DNA of 64,000 nucleotides from S34-282 sp034422075 (GTDB lineage Bacteria > Chloroflexota > Dehalococcoidia > Lucifugimonadales > Australimonadaceae), in assembly GCA_034422075.1 (NCBI GenBank), contig DAOUJX010000058.1, positions 38,189 through 102,188 of the forward strand. Reading direction: 5' to 3'. Shown here piece after piece: positions 27,310 to 36,368 of the stretch. The position numbers were made by a program, and so were the translations under genes. Positions within the stretch are counted from its first letter, which is position 1. The number at the start of each line of letters is the position of its first letter. The notes beneath the pieces were generated by a model. It saw only the letters and a list, made by a program, of their open reading frames with translations, was not told the origin of the DNA and searched no databases.

Positions 27310-28638
27310 CTAGCCTCTCTGCGCGCTGATGATGGCATCGGCGGCGGCGTTGCCGCTGCGCACTGCGCCCTCCATGGTGGCGGGCCATCCCGTATCTGTC
27401 CAATCGCCTGCGAGGAGGAGGTTCGGCAGGGGGCTCTGCACCGGCAGCCGGTTGTCGGGGCCCGAGGGAGGCGACCGGAACGTGGCGCGCTGTTCCTTGA
27501 CGATGGCGAACCTCTCCACCTTGGCCTCGCGCGCCTTGGGGAGCACCGCGGCCAATTCTTCCGTGAACATGCGCCGCAGATCCTCCTTGCCGAGCGGCCA
27601 ATAGTCCCATGCGCCTGACAAGGATACGGTGAGGTACTGTCCCGGGCCGCGCAGGTTCGCTATGCGGCTCTTGTTGAACACGTATTGGAGCGGACTGTCA
27701 ACGAACGCCGACCACTCGAAGTCGGCCACGGGCCTGTCGTACCAGACGTGCAGATTGACGATGGGAGCGTACTCGTGCGTTGCAACGCCAGGGAAGGGTG
27801 TGTCGAGGGCCGCCTCCAGGGCGTACGGGGGTAGTGCGCTGATGTACCAGTCGGCGCCGAGTTCCTCGCCGCCGCCCAACTCGACCGCCGCTACTCGTCC
27901 GTCCTCCGCCTTCAGCCTGCTCACGGAGCGGCCCAACAGCAGCCGCGCGCCGCGCTCCTGCAGCTGGCGCTCCACGGCGCTGCCCATCGCGTCGGACAGC
28001 CCGGCGCGGGCGAATCCGATGTCCGCCGAGTGCCTGCCGCTCAGCAGTCCCACCTGGAAGACGAGGAAGCCCATGCTCGCCGATACGTCGCGCGATGCGT
28101 CGTTCAGCGTCGGCACGATGACGAGGTCCCAGAAGTTGGCCACCGCCCTTTCCGATTGGCCGTTTGCCCGGAGCCACTGCTCGAACGACTGCTCGCGGAG
28201 CGCCGGCCTGTTGCGGTCGCGCTCCCGCTGGATCCTGAGCAGCGCGGGGACGGCGCGCAGCTTGTCGCGTAGTCCAAGGTGGGGGTAACGGACGAAGGAT
28301 GGGAGCAGGTGCAAGGGGGGCGGCAGCGGTGCGGCACCGAGCACGCCCACGCGCCCCGCTCGGTCGCGCACCTCGACGTGGAGCGCGCGTTGGCGCGCCA
28401 TCATGTCCAGCGTGCCGATCGCATCCAGGAAGCCGGTGTACGCCGTGCAGCAGGCCATGAACACGTGCTGCCCGTTGTCGATCGTCTCTCCCGTGTCGGC
28501 GTCGACGAACGAGTAGGCCCGTCCGCCAAGGTAGGGCCGGCGCTCCACCAGCGTCACGTCGCAGCCCGCCTCCACGAGCCGCCACGCGGCGCTCATTCCG
28601 GCGAGTCCGCCCCCAACGACGATGACGCTGCGGCTCAA
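27310..28638 (-). CDS. hpnE: HpnE hydroxysqualene dehydroxylase (FAD amine-oxidase fold)
   Basis: 442 residues. The TTG at 28638 overlaps the hpnD stop (TTGA) and gives the family N-terminus SRSVIVVGGGLAGMSAA. The FAD site is VVGGGLAG and ERRPYLGGRAYSF; the C-terminal block is LLLAGDWTDTGWPATMEGAV. HpnE reduces hydroxysqualene to squalene, the third step of the HpnCDE route. It is the last of the three hpnC-hpnD-hpnE genes in order. Confidence 0.93.
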   Translation of the reverse strand: MSRSVIVVGGGLAGMSAAWRLVEAGCDVTLVERRPYLGGRAYSFVDADTGETIDNGQHVFMACCTAYTGFLDAIGTLDMMARQRALHVEVRDRAGRVGVLGAAPLPPPLHLLPSFVRYPHLGLRDKLRAVPALLRIQRERDRNRPALREQSFEQWLRANGQSERAVANFWDLVIVPTLNDASRDVSASMGFLVFQVGLLSGRHSADIGFARAGLSDAMGSAVERQLQERGARLLLGRSVSRLKAEDGRVAAVELGGGEELGADWYISALPPYALEAALDTPFPGVATHEYAPIVNLHVWYDRPVADFEWSAFVDSPLQYVFNKSRIANLRGPGQYLTVSLSGAWDYWPLGKEDLRRMFTEELAAVLPKAREAKVERFAIVKEQRATFRSPPSGPDNRLPVQSPLPNLLLAGDWTDTGWPATMEGAVRSGNAAADAIISAQRG

Positions 28639-29522
28639 TTGCGCTTGCGTCGCGGCAAGAGGCTCGTTCCCCACAGTTGGACCATCACGCGCATTTTCTC
28701 CGAAGAAGATAGACGAACGCGCTCGCTGAAGACATCGAACCCACGCCGCTCGATGCGGTCGAGCAACCTGCTGTACAGGCCGTGCAGCACGGCGGGGCAT
28801 GCACGCGAACGCGGCGACAGGTAGTCGAGCAATTCGGCGCCTCGCTCGTAGTACGCGCGTGCTCGCGCCGCCTGGTGGCGCATGAGCGCGACGAAATGCT
28901 CATCGACGACCCCGGCACGCAGCGCGTCCTCCGTGTAGCCGAATTGCGCCATCTCGTCCTGCGGCAGGTAGACGCGCCCCGCGTCCGCATCCTCCTTGAC
29001 GTCGCGCATGATGTTGGTCAGCTGCATCGCGAGCCCCAGGTCGATGGCGGCGTCGCGTGCGCGCGGGTCGTCGTAGCCGAATATCTCGATCGAGATGAGG
29101 CCAACGACGGACGCAACGTGGTAGCAGTAGTCGCGCAGTTCGCCAAACGTTGCGTAACGGCGCGGCGTCAGGTCCATCTCCACGCCGTCGAGCAGTTGCT
29201 CGAATAGGGAAGGGTCGATGCCGTAGGTCTGAGCTGCGTCGGCGAGGGCGAGCAGAACGGGAGTCTCGGGCGCACCCGCGAATGCCGCACGCAGGCGCAC
29301 GCGCAGCTCTGACAGCTGCGCCGCCTTGTCCTCGAGCGCGGCGTCGCCGTCCGCAATGTCGTCGGCGAGGCGTGCAAATGCGTAGGCGGCGTAGATGGCG
29401 CGCCTGCGTTTGCGGGGCAGGGTGACGAAGGCGTAGTAGAAGTTGCGCGCCTCGCGGCGCGTTACTGCCTGGCAGTGGCCGTAGGCAGCCGCGACGTCCT
29501 GCGCCTGCGTCGCCACGCTCAT
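28635..29522 (-). CDS. hpnD: HpnD presqualene diphosphate synthase
   Basis: 295 residues, ATG overlapping the hpnC stop (ATGA). It has the squalene/phytoene synthase fold, with Asp-rich motifs in ARLADDIADGD and QLTNIMRDVKEDADAGR, and RVYLPQDEMAQFG. It joins two farnesyl diphosphates into presqualene diphosphate. The prenyl donor is expected from the polyprenyl synthase at 36369. Confidence 0.93.
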   Translation of the reverse strand: MSVATQAQDVAAAYGHCQAVTRREARNFYYAFVTLPRKRRRAIYAAYAFARLADDIADGDAALEDKAAQLSELRVRLRAAFAGAPETPVLLALADAAQTYGIDPSLFEQLLDGVEMDLTPRRYATFGELRDYCYHVASVVGLISIEIFGYDDPRARDAAIDLGLAMQLTNIMRDVKEDADAGRVYLPQDEMAQFGYTEDALRAGVVDEHFVALMRHQAARARAYYERGAELLDYLSPRSRACPAVLHGLYSRLLDRIERRGFDVFSERVRLSSSEKMRVMVQLWGTSLLPRRKRN

Positions 29523-30403
29523 GGGGTACGTCCCAAGCGCAGTGCCAGCAACGTCGTGCCGAATAGCCACAGCTTGCGCGGCTTGGTGACGCTCGGGCGC
29601 CGGCTGAGCACGTCGTAGTCCTGCTGCCGGATCGCCTCTAGCACGCGCATCCCGCCCTTGGTGAACAGGGCGACGTCCAGCTTGAAGCGCCCCTGCAGCC
29701 GCTCGATGAGGTGCCTTCCGCTCTCGAACAGCTCGGCTGCGCGGCCCACCTCGAATTCCATCAGCCGGCGGAAGTTGTCGTTGACGACGCCCGCGGCCAG
29801 CTCCTCTTCGGTGTAGCCGAACGCCGCCATGTCCTCGAGGGGGATGTAGATGCGGTCCATGGCGTAGTCGCGCTTGACGTCTTGCCAGAAGTTGGCGAGT
29901 TGGAGCGCGGTGCAGGTGTCGTCCGACAGCAGGTGGCTCGTCTCGCTGCGGTCGCGAAGGACGTACAGCACCATCCGCCCGACGGGGGTTGCGGAGTGGC
30001 GGCAGTAGTGCAGGAGGTCGGCGTACGTCGGAAAGCGCCCCGGCCCCTGGTCCATGCGGTTGGCCTCGATCAGCCTGCGGAAGGGTTCGTCGGGGATATC
30101 GAATCGCCTGATGGTGTCTTGCAGCGCGAGCATGATGGGGTGAGAGGGCATCCCGCCGTAGGCTGCGTCGACCTCCGCCTCCCACGCATCGAGCAGCGCG
30201 AGCCGGTCGCCCTCCGCCTCGTCGCCCAGGTCATCGGTGTGGCGGCAGAAGGCGTAGACGGCGTACATATAGGGCCGCACGTCGCGGGGCAACAGCCACG
30301 AGCCGACGGTGAAGTTCTCGTAGTGGGTCCTGGCTAGGCGTTCGCAGAACGCGTAGGCCTCGCTCAGGCTTGGCAGGGCAGCCTCGGCGCGGGAGGTCGC
30401 CAC
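29519..30403 (-). CDS. hpnC: HpnC hydroxysqualene synthase
   Basis: 294 residues from the GTG at 30403, with a GGCGG site seven bases upstream. It has the squalene synthase fold with FCRHTDDLGDEAEGD and QLANFWQDVKRDYAMDRIY as the two Asp-rich motifs. HpnC converts presqualene diphosphate to hydroxysqualene. hpnC and hpnD are paralogues in series, the usual bacterial arrangement. It starts 11 bases after the yjbQ stop. Confidence 0.92.
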   Translation of the reverse strand: MATSRAEAALPSLSEAYAFCERLARTHYENFTVGSWLLPRDVRPYMYAVYAFCRHTDDLGDEAEGDRLALLDAWEAEVDAAYGGMPSHPIMLALQDTIRRFDIPDEPFRRLIEANRMDQGPGRFPTYADLLHYCRHSATPVGRMVLYVLRDRSETSHLLSDDTCTALQLANFWQDVKRDYAMDRIYIPLEDMAAFGYTEEELAAGVVNDNFRRLMEFEVGRAAELFESGRHLIERLQGRFKLDVALFTKGGMRVLEAIRQQDYDVLSRRPSVTKPRKLWLFGTTLLALRLGRTP

Positions 30404-30414
30404 GTGAGAACCGC

Positions 30415-30873
30415 CTATGCGCGAAGTACCGTCAGTAGCACCTGACGCGGGCGCGGCCGGTAGGTGTCCAACTCGACGAGGAAGATGCGCTGCCACGTGC
30501 CCAGCTGTACCTCGCCGCCAACGATGGGCAGCGTCTCGCTCGTGCTCATCAGCAGGTTCTGGCAGTGGGCGTGCCCGTTGGGGCACTCGTCCTCCGTCAT
30601 GTTGACCGTCCGGACGGTGAAGTCGTTGTGCCGGTAGTAGGCGTCGGGGTGCGCGATGCGGCGCAGGAACTCCTCCATGTCCTGAAGAAGGAGGGGCTCG
30701 TTCTCGTTGATCTTGATGGCCGCCGTCGTGTGGCGCGAATAGACGTTGACGAGGCCGTCGTGCACGCCGGTATCGCGGACGTGATCTAAGACGCGTTCCG
30801 TGATATCGATGAACTCGGGAGCACAGTTGGTCTCGATTACCAGTCTTGTGACCAAGGAGTTGCCGATAGTCAT
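30415..30873 (-). CDS. yjbQ: YjbQ/UPF0047 family protein
   Basis: 152 residues. SRHTTAAIKINENEP, the DECPNGHAHCQNLLMSTSE block and the C-terminal GTWQRIFLVELD are typical. Members have weak thiamin-phosphate synthase activity and an uncertain main role. Ribosome site GGGAGG precedes the ATG. It stands directly in front of hpnC and behind the repeat near 30.9 kb, so it probably is the first gene of a hpnCDE subunit. Why it is linked to hopanoids is unknown. Confidence 0.85.
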   Translation of the reverse strand: MTIGNSLVTRLVIETNCAPEFIDITERVLDHVRDTGVHDGLVNVYSRHTTAAIKINENEPLLLQDMEEFLRRIAHPDAYYRHNDFTVRTVNMTEDECPNGHAHCQNLLMSTSETLPIVGGEVQLGTWQRIFLVELDTYRPRPRQVLLTVLRA

Positions 30874-30923
30874 GATTTGCCTCCCGCGTCGCTAAAGTAG
30901 CAGCCTTGTCGCTATACAGCGAT

Positions 30924-30946
30924 AAGCCTAGCATGCCTAGGTATCA
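30924..30946. repeat. 23 bp direct repeat, copy 1 (downstream flank of shc)
   Basis: Identical to 33232-33254 and in the same orientation. Read on the minus strand it holds CCTAG-N5-CTAGG. It lies between the shc stop and the yjbQ start, 51 bases before yjbQ. A TATGAT box (30948-30943) overlaps its edge and a small TCGCT-N4-AGCGA inverted repeat follows. Confidence 0.75.
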
Positions 30947-31024
30947 TATTCAATAGCCTATTCGCATGTTGCGCAAGCCCCGCGAGCAGCCGATTCCTCG
31001 GCATTTCTCCGACGTCCTCCGACG

Positions 31025-33082
31025 CTATCCGGCAGCAGCCGCGGAGTCTTCCAGCGAGTAGTGCTCGCGCAAGCCCATGCGGCTGGTCATGCGCATGCCG
31101 TTCATGTAGCGCCCGAGGGCCCACAGCGGGAAGTAGTTGCGGTAGAGGTGGTACTTGATCATGAACGCCGCCCCGAGCTCGTCGCCCTGCCAGTTGGGGT
31201 CACCGGCGTCCCGCATCTCCTCGGGCTGGTCGCCGATGCCGTAGCCCGGGAAGCCGCAGCCGGTGAAGTAGGGCTCGTCCCATGTCCCGTCCGCCAGCTG
31301 GGTCTTGCACAGGTAGTCAAGGCCGCGTTGGGTGGAACGGTGCGCGTCCTCGCCGGCCGCGAGCAGCGCGATGAGCGCCCACGCCGTCTGGGACGCCGTG
31401 CTCTCGCCTTGGCCGCGCAGCGACGCGTCGACGTAGGAGGCGCACGTTTCGCCCCAGCCGCCGTCGGCGTTCTGGTGCGCGACCAGCCACTCCACCGCCT
31501 TGCGGACGTAGGGCTGGCGCATGTCCTCGCCGATGGCCTGCAGGGCAGGGAGCACCGCACCGGTCCCGTAGACGTAGTTCACGCCCCAGCGCCCGAACCA
31601 GCACCCGTCCTCCTCCTGCTGCTCCTTGATGAAGTCGAGGCCGCGCCGGACCGGCTCGTAGGCGGCGGTGTAGCCCAGGCGTCCATACATCTCGACGACG
31701 TGCGCCGTCACGTCGATGCTTGGCGGGTCAAGCACCTCGCCGAAGTCGCTGAAGGGCAGGCGCGCCAGCAGCTTGGAGTCGTTGTCCTTGTCGAAGGCCG
31801 CCCATCCGCCGTTGGACGATTGCATCGCCTCGAGCCAGCGAATCGCGCGTGCCATGACCTGCCGCCGCGCCCGGTCGGTCTCCTCGTCTTCGAATTGGAT
31901 GAGGCCAAGGCCCATGAGCACGATGGAGGAGTCGTCGATGTCCGGGTAGTTGCGGTTGGCGAACTCGAAAGGCCAGCCGCTCGGCTCGATGCCAGGCGCG
32001 GAGATGGCCCAGTCGCCTGCATCGCGGATCTCGCGCTCCAGCATCCACCGGTAGGCCTTCTGGATCGCGGGATGGTCGGCGGGCAGGCCCCCGTCGAGCA
32101 GGCCGAGCCCTGCCAGGCAGGTGTCCCACATCGGCGAGAGGCACGCCTGGACGCGCAATGAGCCGCCATCGTCGGAGGGCAGGCTCCACTCGCGCCGAAA
32201 GCCTTCCAGCCCGCGCTCCATCACCGGGTTGCCCATCGGCACCCCCAGGACGTTGAGCGCGATGAGGGAGTAGACCCACGGCGGCTGGATACCGCCCCAG
32301 GAACCGTCCTCCTCCTGGCGCTCGACGACCCACTTTTCGATGCGCCTCAAGGCGTGGCGGCGCAGGGGCTTCCAGGGCAGGCGCTCGTAGAGCCGCATGC
32401 CCTTGTCGGCCAGCCAGAACATGCTCTCCAGGCTCAGCCAGCTGTCCGACCTGCGCGGCAGCGCCAGCCGCTCCTCGTCGCCCTCGAGGTACAGTTCGTG
32501 GATGGCCTGCTCGGGCGAAACCTCCTTCACGGGCTGTTGGGAGAGCACGACGGTGAGCGGCACGACGGTGGCGCGCGCCCAGGACGACCACCGGTAGATG
32601 TTGAAGGGCGCCCACGACGGAATCAGGATCATCTCCGGTGGCATGACGGGCGTGCCTTCCCACGGCCACTGGCCGAACAGGGCGAGCCAGATCTTGGTGA
32701 AGATGCGCACCTCGGGCACGCCGCCCTTGGAGAGGATGAACCCGCGGGCCCGCTCCATGTGCGGTTGCTCAGGGCGGTCGCCCGCCAGCTTCAGCGCGAA
32801 GTAGCACTCGACGGACGTGCTGAGGTCGCCCGGCGCCCCGTAGTACATCCCCCATGAGCCGTCTTCGCGCTGGCGGCGCCGGATGTCGTTGGCGACCAGC
32901 GCGATGCGCTCGCCCTCGTCAGTCCCGAGGAAGGAGACGAGCAGGAGGTGCTCGGCCTCCATCGTGGGGTTCGACTCCAGCTCACCCCACCAGTAGCCGT
33001 GGGCGTCCTGAGTGCGCAGGAAGTAGTCCTGCACGCGGCTCAGCGCCTCTTCAACGCGCCGTTGGATGCCGGGCTCGATCAT
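31025..33082 (-). CDS. shc: Squalene-hopene cyclase
   Basis: 685 residues. The catalytic acid motif is DIDD at about 381-384 (NYPDIDDSSIVLMGL), where DxDD protonates squalene. Several QW-type repeats are seen (GGWAAFDKDND, GCWFGRWGVNYVYGTG, GGWGETCASY, GTWDEPYFTGCGFPGYG). It makes hopene, the hopanoid skeleton, in the membrane. Length is a little above the usual 630-660. Identical 23 bp repeats stand on both sides and about 170 bases of leader separate it from hpnA. Confidence 0.95.
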   Translation of the reverse strand: MIEPGIQRRVEEALSRVQDYFLRTQDAHGYWWGELESNPTMEAEHLLLVSFLGTDEGERIALVANDIRRRQREDGSWGMYYGAPGDLSTSVECYFALKLAGDRPEQPHMERARGFILSKGGVPEVRIFTKIWLALFGQWPWEGTPVMPPEMILIPSWAPFNIYRWSSWARATVVPLTVVLSQQPVKEVSPEQAIHELYLEGDEERLALPRRSDSWLSLESMFWLADKGMRLYERLPWKPLRRHALRRIEKWVVERQEEDGSWGGIQPPWVYSLIALNVLGVPMGNPVMERGLEGFRREWSLPSDDGGSLRVQACLSPMWDTCLAGLGLLDGGLPADHPAIQKAYRWMLEREIRDAGDWAISAPGIEPSGWPFEFANRNYPDIDDSSIVLMGLGLIQFEDEETDRARRQVMARAIRWLEAMQSSNGGWAAFDKDNDSKLLARLPFSDFGEVLDPPSIDVTAHVVEMYGRLGYTAAYEPVRRGLDFIKEQQEEDGCWFGRWGVNYVYGTGAVLPALQAIGEDMRQPYVRKAVEWLVAHQNADGGWGETCASYVDASLRGQGESTASQTAWALIALLAAGEDAHRSTQRGLDYLCKTQLADGTWDEPYFTGCGFPGYGIGDQPEEMRDAGDPNWQGDELGAAFMIKYHLYRNYFPLWALGRYMNGMRMTSRMGLREHYSLEDSAAAAG

Positions 33083-33231
33083 CGTTGCAGTGCTTGTGAC
33101 GGCAGCGCATAGGCCTGCAGCCTGGCGTCGGCGCCAGACGGCGAGGCACGAACTCCAATTGTTAGACCTTCAGTTAGCAACTGCGTCACCGAGGAGTTGC
33201 GGATGCAGCGGTTCTGGCGCCAAGCGGCGGC

Positions 33232-33254
33232 AAGCCTAGCATGCCTAGGTATCA
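33232..33254. repeat. 23 bp direct repeat, copy 2 (upstream flank of shc)
   Basis: Identical to 30924-30946. It includes the TGA stop codon of hpnA (33252-33254) and lies about 150 bases upstream of the shc ATG. The two copies are 2308 bases apart and enclose only shc. They may be regulatory sites or a scar of recombination. Confidence 0.75.
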
Positions 33255-34265
33255 CGATTCAAGAGGTTGTCCACCGGAGACGTACCCGTTCGCGTTGAAC
33301 CAGGCGGCGGCGTGGAGCAGCGCACTGCGCACGTCCGATTGCGGCATTCCCAACTCACGCACCGCCTTCGACGGGTCCACCCACATCCGCGTCCGAGCGA
33401 TGCGCGCCCCTTCCAGCGGGATGCGCGGCTTGCGGCGCAGCAGCCTGCCCTCGATGAGCGTGTCGGCGTAGGCGGAGGCTAGCGCCACTGCGTACGGGAT
33501 GCGCCAGCGCGGTGCGGGTACGCCCGCACCGTCGGCGAGCGTGTCGAGGATCCACTTCAGGGAAACGTTGCCCTCGGCGCTGGCCAGGAGGTAGCGCTCG
33601 CCCGCGCGCCCCTTCTCTAGCGCGAGCACGTGCCCCGCTGCGACGTCCGCCACGTCCACGATGTTCAGCCCCGTGTCGACCACGGCGGGAATGCGGCGAT
33701 TGAGGAAGTCGACGATGATCTGGCCCGTCGGCGTCGGCTTGACGTCGCCGGGGCCAACGGGCGCGGCGGGATTGACGATGACAATGGGCGCGCCCTGCCG
33801 CGCCATGCGCAGCGCGATGCGCTCCGCCTCGAACTTCGTGCGCTTGTAGTGGCCGACGAGGTCTCGGGGCTGCGCGACGTCCGACTCGTCGGCGAGGCCG
33901 CTCTTGCGGAAGTGGGTGGTCGCCACGGTGCTCGTATGCACGATGCGCTCCACGCCCGCGGCGACCGCCTCCTCCAGCACGTTGCGCGTGCCCTCGACGT
34001 TGACCTCCCAGAACGGGTCGGGGTCGGGCGGCCAGAACGCGTAGAGGGCCGCTGCGTGAACGACGCCGTCGCACCCGCGCACCGCCTCGGCGACCGATGC
34101 CCTATCCGTCACGTCGCCGCTCACCGCCTCCAGCCCGTCGCCGCGTGCCATGGCGCTGCTGCCTGGCCGAAGCAGCGCGCGCACCTTGTAGCCGGAGTTC
34201 AGCAGCGCGCTCGCCACGTGCCCGCCGATGAAGCCGGATGCGCCGGTTACGAGGATTCGGTCCAC
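33252..34265 (-). CDS. hpnA: HpnA-like hopanoid-associated NAD-dependent epimerase
   Basis: 337 residues from the GTG at 34265, overlapping the end of hpnG by 19 bases. The Rossmann motif is ILVTGASGFIGGHVA, the active-site Lys/Tyr are in GHYKRTKFEAER (YxxxK), and NPAAPVGPGDVKPTPTG is a typical HpnA block. HpnA is a sugar-nucleotide or aldose reductase linked to hopanoid side-chain chemistry; its exact reaction is not settled. It is upstream of shc on the same strand. Confidence 0.9.
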   Translation of the reverse strand: MDRILVTGASGFIGGHVASALLNSGYKVRALLRPGSSAMARGDGLEAVSGDVTDRASVAEAVRGCDGVVHAAALYAFWPPDPDPFWEVNVEGTRNVLEEAVAAGVERIVHTSTVATTHFRKSGLADESDVAQPRDLVGHYKRTKFEAERIALRMARQGAPIVIVNPAAPVGPGDVKPTPTGQIIVDFLNRRIPAVVDTGLNIVDVADVAAGHVLALEKGRAGERYLLASAEGNVSLKWILDTLADGAGVPAPRWRIPYAVALASAYADTLIEGRLLRRKPRIPLEGARIARTRMWVDPSKAVRELGMPQSDVRSALLHAAAWFNANGYVSGGQPLES

Positions 34266-34930
34266 GGCTGATCCGCCTGGTCCAGCAGTTCCCCGACGGC
34301 CTTGCGCAGGGCGGCGCCCGCCCGCCGCGACGTGCTGGACAGCGCGACCATTTGCTTGGTCGCCAGCGGGTTGCGGACGAGCGCTATGCCCGCATGCAGC
34401 CACTCACGCCGGCCTCCGGCGGCGACGATCGCGCCGACGAAGGGGGGCAGCTCCTCGTCCACCTCGTCGAGGACGACGCGCACGGCGCACAACGGCACCC
34501 CGGCTTCGCGGGCCGCCTTCGCCAGGTGGTAGCCCTCCAGGTCTACGAGGTCCGCGCCGGTATTGGAGCGCGCCTGCCATTTGTCCGGTATCAACGGCAG
34601 CAGCGCGTCGGCGGTGAGGAGCGTGCCAGCGGCTCCGCTCATCGATGCGGGGAAGGGCAGTGGCAGGGGCTCCTGCTCGGGGGCGATCACGCGCTCGCAG
34701 GCGAGCACGTCGCCGGTGTGCAGCTCGCGGGAGAGCCCGCCCGCAAAGCCGAGCGACAGGATGCGCGCAGGTGCGTAGCGCCGGATGAGCGCCGCCAGCG
34801 CCGGCGCGGCTTGCCGGCCTATGCCGACGGTCGCTGCGGCGATGTCGCGGCGCTTCCCGGAGCGCAGGCCGCCCAACTCGCGCCGCGTAGGCGCGACCAC
34901 GAGAAGCGGGCGAGCTGCATCAGGCGCCAT
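34247..34930 (-). CDS. hpnG: HpnG adenosylhopane nucleosidase/phosphorylase
   Basis: 227 residues of the purine nucleoside phosphorylase-like fold: LSLGFAGGLSRELHTGDVL, LTADALLP and ADLVDLEGYHLAKAA. HpnG removes adenine from adenosylhopane, the step after HpnH. Its ATG is seven bases before the unknown small gene's stop, and hpnA overlaps its 3' end. The order hpnH-hypothetical-hpnG-hpnA fits sequential side-chain steps. Confidence 0.9.
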   Translation of the reverse strand: MAPDAARPLLVVAPTRRELGGLRSGKRRDIAAATVGIGRQAAPALAALIRRYAPARILSLGFAGGLSRELHTGDVLACERVIAPEQEPLPLPFPASMSGAAGTLLTADALLPLIPDKWQARSNTGADLVDLEGYHLAKAAREAGVPLCAVRVVLDEVDEELPPFVGAIVAAGGRREWLHAGIALVRNPLATKQMVALSSTSRRAGAALRKAVGELLDQADQPWTESS

Positions 34931-34936
34931 GGCGGG

Positions 34937-35284
34937 CTACGCTTGTGCTCCGCCTTCCCGTGCGCGCTCCTCGGCCTTGCGGCGCTGGTAGTCCTCGTAG
35001 GAGTTGCCGGCGGCGGTGTCCTTTCCCGTGAAGCGTATGGCCACAACGTTGGCATAGGCGAGGTCGAACGGCCCCTCGCCCGATTGGTCGAAGTACTGGA
35101 GCACGCGCCGGTAGGGGCGCGCGTCGCGGTTGGAGACGTAGCAGACGATGGAGCCCCCGTCGGCCTTGTCGAGCGTTACGTTGCCGCGGTAGTCGAATGC
35201 GGCGTCGATGACCTCATCGAGGCTGACGCCGTCCCCAATCGCAGGCGCCCAGCCCTCCAGGCTCCCGTCTGGAGGCAGCGGCAT
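34937..35284 (-). CDS. Small conserved-looking protein in the hopanoid cluster
   Basis: 115 residues, start two bases after the hpnH stop. No signal, no membrane span. The central part (DEVIDAAFDYRGNVTLDKAD, then VVAIRFTGKDT) looks like a small alpha/beta domain and the C-terminus is a charged helix ending in EERAREGG. It lies between hpnH and hpnG with almost no spacing, so it should be made with them. I recognise no family; a helper or regulator of side-chain synthesis is a guess. Confidence 0.7.
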   Translation of the reverse strand: MPLPPDGSLEGWAPAIGDGVSLDEVIDAAFDYRGNVTLDKADGGSIVCYVSNRDARPYRRVLQYFDQSGEGPFDLAYANVVAIRFTGKDTAAGNSYEDYQRRKAEERAREGGAQA

Positions 35285-35286
35285 GG

Positions 35287-36309
35287 CTACAGCTTGCCTC
35301 CGATGGTTGAAGCGGCCGCCCGCTTGAATCCACGCCACGTCGTGAAGGTGGCGTGGACGGCCGTGGGCTCATGGCCGGAGTGCACCATGCAGTCCTGGCA
35401 CGCAGGGTTGCCGCTCTCCTTGCCGTAGAGGCTCCAGTCGGTATCGTCCATGAGTTCTTGGAAGGAGGATGCGTAGCCCTCTTGAAGCAGGTAGCAGGGG
35501 CGTTGCCAGCCGAAGATGGTGTAGAGAGGGTTGCCCCATGGGGTGCACTCGAAGTCCTCCTTGCCCATCAGGAATCGCAGGAACAGGGGCGATTGGTTGA
35601 ACCGCCAACCCCGCTTCTTGTTGCTGAGGATCTGGCTGAAGAGCCGGTTGGTCTTTTCGCGCTCGAGGAAGTGGTCTTGGTCGGGCGCTTTTGCGTATGA
35701 ATAGCCTGGGGAGACCATCATCCCCTCCACGCCCACGTCCATCATCTCGTCGAAGAAGTCGCGAACGCGCAGCGGGTCGGTGTTGTCGAACAGCGTGGTG
35801 TTGGTCGTGACGCGAAAGCCCCGTGCAATAGCCTCGCGGATGCCGTCCAGGGCGATGTCGTAGACCCCGTCCCGGCACACCGCTTCATCATGCTCCTCCC
35901 GCAGCCCGTCCATGTGGACGCTGAAGGAAAGGTACTTGCTGGGCTCGAATAGCCCTTCCTCCAACTTCTGCTTGAGCAGCAGTGCGTTGGTGCAGACGTA
36001 GACGTACTTCTTGCGCCGGACCAGTTGGTCAACCAGTTCGCCAATGTGCGGGTAGAGCAGGGGTTCGCCGCCGGGGATGCTAACGACGGGCGCGCCGCAT
36101 TCGTCGACCGCCTCGAGCGCCTGCGCCACGCTCATGTTCTTGCGCAGCACCTGTGCGGGGTACTGGATCTTCCCGCAGCCTGCGCACGCCAGATTGCACC
36201 GCAGCAGCGGCTCCAGCATGAGCACCAGCGGATAGCGCTTGCGGTTCTTGATGCGCTGCTTGACGACGTAGGATGCAACCGTCCAAGCCTGTGAGGCCGG
36301 TACGCCCAT
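35287..36309 (-). CDS. hpnH: HpnH adenosyl-hopene transferase, radical SAM
   Basis: 340 residues. The radical SAM cluster cysteines are C38, C42 and C45 in RCNLACAGCGK. The GGEPLLYPHI and SVHMDGLREEHDEAV blocks, and the late cysteine block CTPWGNPLY, match HpnH. HpnH adds a 5'-deoxyadenosyl group to hopene to start the bacteriohopane side chain. The protein should act on membrane-bound hopene. Confidence 0.95.
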   Translation of the reverse strand: MGVPASQAWTVASYVVKQRIKNRKRYPLVLMLEPLLRCNLACAGCGKIQYPAQVLRKNMSVAQALEAVDECGAPVVSIPGGEPLLYPHIGELVDQLVRRKKYVYVCTNALLLKQKLEEGLFEPSKYLSFSVHMDGLREEHDEAVCRDGVYDIALDGIREAIARGFRVTTNTTLFDNTDPLRVRDFFDEMMDVGVEGMMVSPGYSYAKAPDQDHFLEREKTNRLFSQILSNKKRGWRFNQSPLFLRFLMGKEDFECTPWGNPLYTIFGWQRPCYLLQEGYASSFQELMDDTDWSLYGKESGNPACQDCMVHSGHEPTAVHATFTTWRGFKRAAASTIGGKL

Positions 36310-36368
36310 TAGCCCTCGCTGCTTCCACTCACCGTTGTCTTCCCAAGCCTACAGGGGGCAATTATGCA

